This document shows, piece by piece, positions 59,521-64,000 of a DNA stretch of 64,000 nt; position 1 is the stretch's first letter; every line of letters begins with the position of its first letter. Position numbers and translations under genes: made by a program. The notes below the pieces were generated by a model that was not told where the DNA came from, did no database searches, and saw nothing but the letters and a program-made list of their open reading frames with translations. Origin of the DNA: Scylla paramamosain (Eukaryota; Arthropoda; Malacostraca; Decapoda; Portunidae); NCBI RefSeq assembly GCF_035594125.1, contig NC_087158.1, positions 9,153,678 to 9,217,677 of the forward strand, given 5' to 3'.

Positions 59521-60513
59521 GCTTGTCAGTTGTCCGGAAACAACTTGGAGAACGTGGCATATCTAAAGAAGGTACGGAAATCATTATGGCCTCTTGGAAA
59601 CCAGCAACAGGTAGACAATACAACACTCACATCAAGAGGTGGACACTCTTTTGTAGTAGAGGGAACATTAATCCCATTGCACCATCTATAGCAGATATAT
59701 TAAACTTTGTCTCATAACTTTCAAAGGAATGTGGGTTATGAAAGCATTAACACGGCGAGAGGGACTCTATCTGCAATAGGAATTAGGGTGGAAGGCTGCA
59801 GAGCGGGCAATCACCCACTTGTCAACAGATTTCTGCGGGGAGTCTTCAACTTACGCCCTTCTACACCCAGGTATGCAACGACCTGGGATGTGAAACTTGT
59901 ATTACAAAAGATAAGACTCATGGAACCACTACACAGCCTAACACTGAAAGACTTATCGCTAAAAATGGTGATGCTGATGGCAATGACACAAGCAGCCAGG
60001 ATCCAAACTTTGCACTTATTGTTGGTGAATATGGCATTTGGAGAAGAATCTGTTTCAGTTTTGTTAGGAGGTAACATCAAGCAATGCAGGCCAAAATTTA
60101 ATGTTCGTACTATTGTATTTAAAGCTTATCCTCAGGATTACAGATTGTGTGTAGTTAAGGCTATGAAAGAATATATAGAAAGAACTGAGAGGCTAAGGAC
60201 AGAATCTGGAAATGCAGATGGGAGATTACTCATAAGTTATATAAAACCTCATAGGGGTGTTTCTAAGGACATGGTGGCAAGGTGGCTTAAGACCATGTTA
60301 TGTAAGTGTGGGATTTATACCAAGAGGTACACAGCAGGTAGTATTAGACCTGTGTCAGTGTCTAAGGCCAAGGCACTGAATGTGCCTATTGCCACCATCA
60401 TGGCAAAAGCTGGTTGGACGCAGGAAGCCACATTTGCTAAATATTATAATAAGGATATACAAGGGGAAATAGACCCTTTTTCAAGAAGCAGTGCCAGGCT
60501 CAGTATAATGTAA
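59521..60513 (+). pseudogene. DIRS copy B tyrosine recombinase
   Basis: The N-terminal SAM-like domain lies in the frame 59523-59717 (IIMASWKPATGRQYNTHIKR), then a one-base shift to the frame 59707-60513. Catalytic residues: Arg in MTQAARIQTLHLL; the H-x-x-R box reads TAGSIRPVSVSKAKA, i.e. Gly where His is usual, with Arg kept; a late W in AGWTQEATFAKYY with the Tyr nucleophile. It would resolve the cDNA circle into the target. Copy A shares the Gly, so this is a family trait rather than decay. Confidence 0.87.
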
Positions 60514-60660
60514 GGTTTGAAATGTTATCAGCAGTAAAAATCATGTTCTATTTTCATATATGACAATGGGGTTTTTGTAATAGGAACTTTTATTTACACC
60601 TATTTACAAAATGTGAAATTTGACAGAACCCTTTACATACAACACCCACATGACTTTAAA

Positions 60661-60711
60661 ATCTCATGTGAACGGCACCATCTAGCAGACAAGTGATTTG
60701 CCGAAGTAAAA
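60661..60711 (-). repeat. DIRS copy B right inverted terminal repeat
   Basis: Exact reverse complement of 55720-55770. The next 46 bp, to 60757, match the sequence after the right repeat of copy A. Confidence 0.9.
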
Positions 60712-60757
60712 TTACAGAAGTACATGAGACTTACCGTAGGTTAGTTGAAATGTGCAA

Positions 60758-61410
60758 GCAAGTATTGCAAGCAATACTACAAAGGTGTAACCAGTCTTTG
60801 ATGCAGTGACCAAGGGACCAAACAGAATCTCCCTCAATGACTGTATGGTGACGGGTCCATCCCTCAACCCAAACTTGGTGGAGATCTAGATTAGTTTAGA
60901 CACTGGCCCTATGTAGTTACTGCTGATATTGTAAAGGCTTTTTTGCAAATAAGTGTACATAGAAAAGATAGAGAGATTCTTACTACCAGGTGAAAATAGG
61001 GTGAGAAACGAGATTCACTCGATAATCTTTGACAACACCTCAAAATGTCTTGCTTGGAACATTTATTTAAGTTTTGTGGTGGAAAGGTGGAAGACAAGTT
61101 TGACAGGTCCAGCAAAATAACTGGTTCTTCTTTGTCTCTACTTCAAAAAATTCAGTCTTTATAATATGTCATGACACTAATGAATTCCAGCATTCAAATG
61201 CAACATTCTACAGGGTAAATAATCATAAACCTCTTCTACTAAATTCTGTTTGAGTATTCAAAGCCCTACTAAGTCAATAATACAAATAAACAAAAGTGAA
61301 ATAATCAAGGAAATAATACTCGTATTGGAACAGGAGAGAGAGTGATTCTCTTTCATCAGTTTCACTGGGCTAACTAAACTATTCAAAATCAGAAACCAGC
61401 AGTTTTCACA
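60758..61410. other. Unidentified 650 bp between DIRS B and the rest of LINE X copy 5
   Basis: The LINE copy that DIRS B split resumes only at 61411. This sequence belongs to neither partner as seen in other copies. No ORF or clear inverted ends. Confidence 0.5.
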
Positions 61411-62500
61411 TTAACATCTATCACTTCACAACCTTCTATCTGATCACCAGATACATAGATTCTGTCAAGGCTGCTCTACTGGTGGTCTTATGGCTTTCCT
61501 TACTGACTCTTTTAGAGATTTTGATGAAACTTTTGCTGTTTTCTTAGACATATCAAAAGCTTTTGATATAGTCTGGCACAAAGCTTTGATTTCCAAACTA
61601 CTCTCCTATGGCTTCTACCCTTCTCTCTGTAACTTCTCAAGTTTCCTTTCTGACATTTCTATTGCTGCTGTGGTAGATGGTCACTGTTCTTCTAAATCTA
61701 TTAACAGTGGTGTTGCTAAGGGTTCTGTCCTGTCACCCACTCTCTTCCTGTCATTCATCAATGATCTTCTAAACCAAACTTCTTGTCCTATCCTCTCCTA
61801 TGCTGATTATACCATCTTGCACTTTTCCACATCTTTTCCTAAACATCCAACCCTTCAGGAAGTAAACAATTCATGCAGGAAAGCCACAGAATGCCTGACT
61901 TCTGATCTCTAAAATTTCTGACAGGAGCAGAACAAACTTAGTGTTGTTCAATGCCTTAAAAACCCAATTCCTCCATCTATCAACTTGACACAATATTCCA
62001 GTCAATTATCCCCTCTTCTTCAGTGATACTCAACTGTCCCCCTCTTCTACATTGAATATTCTCGGCCTGTCATTTACTTATAATCTAAACTGAAAACTTC
62101 ACATCTCATCTCCAGCTAAAAAAGCTTCTATAAGTTATGCATTCTGAGTCATCTCTGCCAGTTTTTTTCATCCTCCCACCTGCTAACTCTGTACAGGATC
62201 CTTATCTACCCATGTGTGGAGTATGCTTCACATGTATGGGGGGATTCCACTCATACTGCTATTTGAGACAAGGTGGAATCAAAAGTTTTTTGTCATCAGT
62301 TCCTCTCCTCTGACTGACTATCTTTAGCCTCTCTCATCACTGCAATGTTGCATCTCTTGCTATCTTCTATGGCTGTTTTCATGCTAACTGCTCTTCTGAT
62401 CTTGCTAACTGCATGCCTCCCCTCCTCCTGTGGCCTAGTTGCACAAGACTTTCTTCTTTCTCTCATCCCTGTTCTGTCCATCTCTCTAATGCAAGAGTTA
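61411..62500 (+). pseudogene. LINE family X, copy 5, second segment (RT)
   Basis: Continues exactly where 55719 stopped (AACATCTATCACTTCACAAC). RT motif A FLDISKAFDIVWHKALISKL, motif B GVAKGSVLSPTLFLSFINDL, catalytic box SYADYTILHF (A-D-Y instead of A-D-D). Ends at TTA 62498-62500, the target of the Harbinger element. Confidence 0.85.
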
Positions 62501-63089
62501 AGGTGGTGTCACACTAGCACTTTTTCCGTCGATTAATGCAATTTCCATCGATTTTTCGTCGTTCCACATGAACTTATCGCTTGAATTTGTCAGACGATCA
62601 GGATCGTTTCCGCCTGCAAATTTCCGCCTTTGTTTACATTTCCAAGACCAAGACTGAGACTTTCTGTGTGGCTTCAACCTGTCTCACAGAGTGTTGTTAC
62701 CACCTCTACACTTCATAATGGAAGGAAAACCACATCCAAGCTGGACACGCCTTTCAGAGGAGTTCCTTGTGGAAAGCATAAGGAGCCATAAGTGCCTCTG
62801 GGACCACAAGGATGAATCTTATATGAAGAAAGGCCTGAAAAGAGCAGCTTACAACACAGTCACCTGTGCCCTCCAATACTGTGTCTCACAATACACAGCA
62901 TTAGTTTCAGAGCAGTGTATCTTTGCTGCAGCGTGGACTCCATGTTTGTTTACACTCCTTGGTCTGTGCCGACGGAAAGTTTCAGATGAAACATGGTTTG
63001 TGTGTGACAGGCTGCAGCCAAGATATCGACGATTTTCAGAAAAAACGACGGAAAAAGTTGAAGGAAAAAGTGCTAGTGTGACACCGCCT
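62501..63089 (+). mobile_element. PIF/Harbinger transposon, non-autonomous, 589 bp
   Basis: 27-bp terminal inverted repeats with one mismatch (AGGTGGTGTCACACTAGCAC... / AGGCGGTGTCACACTAGCAC...), and a TTA duplication at 62498-62500 and 63090-63092. Three-base TWA targets and AGG...GTGTCACAC ends are hallmarks of PIF/Harbinger. The surrounding LINE X sequence joins perfectly if it is removed (compare the minus copy near 50625-50640). Confidence 0.92.
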
Positions 63090-63090
63090 T
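62718..63090 (+). CDS. MADF-like DNA-binding ORF of the Harbinger element
   Basis: ATG 62718. The frame stays open through the element end (stop outside at 63177-63179). The start, SEEFLVESIRSHKCLWDHKD then ESYMKKGLKRAAYN, fits a MADF/Myb-SANT domain (first helix ending in a CLWD box). Autonomous Harbingers encode such a protein as a second ORF which escorts the nuclease to DNA. The C-terminal part lacks similarity and overlaps the right inverted repeat, so the gene is probably 3'-truncated by internal deletion. Confidence 0.6.
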
Positions 63091-63092
63091 TA

Positions 63093-63220
63093 ACCAGTAT
63101 TCTCAATCATTCATCCTTTTCTCTGCTAAACTCTAGAATTCCCTTCCTGCTTCTGTATTTTCTCCTTCCTATGACTTGAACTCTTTCAAGAGGGAGGTTT
63201 CAAGACACTTATCCTTCAAT
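63093..63220 (+). pseudogene. LINE family X, copy 5, third segment (3' end)
   Basis: Contains the C-terminal SILNHSSFSLLNSRIP block and the LNSFKREVSRHLSFNF-type end. DIRS copy C starts directly after, within CAATTTTAC. Confidence 0.8.
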
Positions 63221-64000
63221 TTTACTACGTCAAATCACTCTCTGCTGAGTCGAGCTTTCCTATGAGATTCACCGCAGCCCATGCACCGTCAGTCGCTGGA
63301 AAGCTTTCGCGCCGATCAGATGTCAAGACCACACAGCTCCCGCCTTCACCGGCTCGTGCCACATCATCGCTACAGGTACATGGCTTTCTAAGATGGATCT
63401 ATGGTATGGGATGGGCCTACCATAGTGCCAATGGTATGGGATAGGCCTACCATTGAGGAATGGCATGGGTTTGGGCCTGCCATATAGCCATTTTAACCAT
63501 ACATATGGGGCTATACAACCTTACAGCTTATGTTCTTGGTCGGCAGGCATGTCCGGCTCTGCCCCGCCACCTGACGCGGCCTTCCAAGGAATTAGGAGAA
63601 GGAGCAGCAGTGTTTCTTCAAGGACGAGGTCTCTTTCCCGGGATTGTAGCGGCAGTTCCTCCGATTTTTCGCCTCGGCACAGTTGGCGGCATAGGAGTCG
63701 CCGCCGTCAAGACCAAGAACACGTGCCGCCCCACCATGTCAACAAACCGGCTCAACCACATGGAAGTGCACAGAATCTTCCTCTGCACCAGGCATCGGCT
63801 TCCGTGCCTACAGCTCCCGAACCTTCATGGCGTTTAGTGTTGGATGAGTTGGCGGTATTGAAAGGTGAGGTAGCGAAACTTCGTGCTAACACACATACTC
63901 ACCCTCCTCCGTTACCTGAGGATCATCTTCCAGGTACTTCAGGAACACACCACACAGTTTCACCTCCATTCTCGGGCTTTAATGACTCCAGCAGCGAGGA
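63221..64000 (+). mobile_element. DIRS-like retrotransposon copy C, 5' end (runs off the window)
   Basis: The left terminal repeat TTTACTACGTCAAATCACTC at 63221 is a diverged version of the A and B ends. A leader with a GGTATGGGATRGGCCTACCA-type repeat follows (63405-63480, three units), then the gag ORF. The rest lies beyond position 64000. Confidence 0.8.
63549..64000 (+). CDS. DIRS copy C gag-like ORF, partial (3' end outside window)
   Basis: Open from ATG 63549 to the window edge (150 codons). It is Ser/Arg-rich at the start (RRRSSSVSSRTRSLSRD), then HSWRHRSRRRQDQEHV, then LDELAVLKGEVAKLR, the short helix seen in copies A and B before the acidic stretch, and PPFSGFNDSSSEE, matching the F-S-G-F / F-Y-G-F acidic motif. 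No stop over the visible part, so copy C is the least decayed of the three here. Confidence 0.8.
   Translation, partial: MSGSAPPPDAAFQGIRRRSSSVSSRTRSLSRDCSGSSSDFSPRHSWRHRSRRRQDQEHVPPHHVNKPAQPHGSAQNLPLHQASASVPTAPEPSWRLVLDELAVLKGEVAKLRANTHTHPPPLPEDHLPGTSGTHHTVSPPFSGFNDSSSE

Larger units (their letters stand above)
55720..60757 (+). mobile_element. DIRS-like retrotransposon copy B, ~5.0 kb, uninterrupted
   Basis: 51-bp perfect inverted terminal repeats at 55720-55770 (TTTTACTTCGGCAAATCACT...) and 60661-60711. The order is: tandem-repeat leader, gag-like ORF, RT, RNase H, tyrosine recombinase. It sits in LINE X copy 5. No target duplication, as expected for tyrosine-recombinase elements. No methyltransferase domain was seen. 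Several single stops and frameshifts inactivate it, but terminal repeats are identical, suggesting a rather recent insertion. Confidence 0.9.

Overview
This is a eukaryotic, almost entirely repetitive intergenic/intronic window, most likely from a decapod crustacean. The pointers are: arthropod-type TTAGG telomere-like blocks (24652-24710 and degenerate ones at 25486-25930); DIRS-like tyrosine-recombinase retrotransposons, a group known to be common in decapods; CR1/Jockey-group LINEs; and very dense long (TA)n, (CT)n and (AAT)n microsatellites. Species-level assignment cannot be made from the sequence alone. Only one convincing host-gene piece was found: an exon at 48788-49017 (minus) of an aspartate-dehydrogenase-domain (ASPDH-like) gene, with a splice acceptor and donor.

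Left part (1-4560): a decayed Ty3/Gypsy integrase end, a 5'-truncated CR1-like LINE tail, minisatellites, and a clean 705-bp hAT-type MITE (3386-4090; 8-bp duplication GTGCCAAA).

Region 4559-23951 is a single DIRS-like retrotransposon (copy A; 47-bp perfect inverted terminal repeats at 4559-4605 and 23856-23902) blown open by three insertions: a 3.74-kb MULE transposon (5066-8808; 8-bp duplication GGATCAGA), a near full-length CR1-type LINE (about 12020-16304), and a Tigger/pogo element (16444-23150; TA duplication, 23-bp TIRs). The Tigger itself contains a LINE with an SGNH-esterase ORF1 plus a second, doubly truncated copy of the same family. Reading across the breaks gives gag-like, RT, RNase H and tyrosine recombinase in order.

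Region 23950-44750 holds short elements: a DIRS-end palindrome (23954-24190), an unusual 322-bp inverted-repeat element with a telomere-motif core (24551-24872), a candidate solo LTR (28462-29248), a decayed Jockey-type LINE, two copies of a mariner-like MITE (32368-33135, 39083-39854), a CR1-like LINE (35380-37037) and a decayed hAT transposase.

Region 44750-64000 is a cluster of at least five copies of one Jockey-group LINE family in both orientations. One copy (54683-63220, split in three) has been hit by DIRS copy B (55720-60757), a PIF/Harbinger element carrying a MADF-like ORF (62501-63089; 3-bp TTA duplication), and DIRS copy C (63221 to the window edge, gag open).

All transposon ORFs except the gag of DIRS C, the two LINE ORF1s and the Harbinger MADF ORF carry stops or frameshifts. 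The window is best read as a stratigraphy of transposon insertions whose order can be deduced from the nesting.
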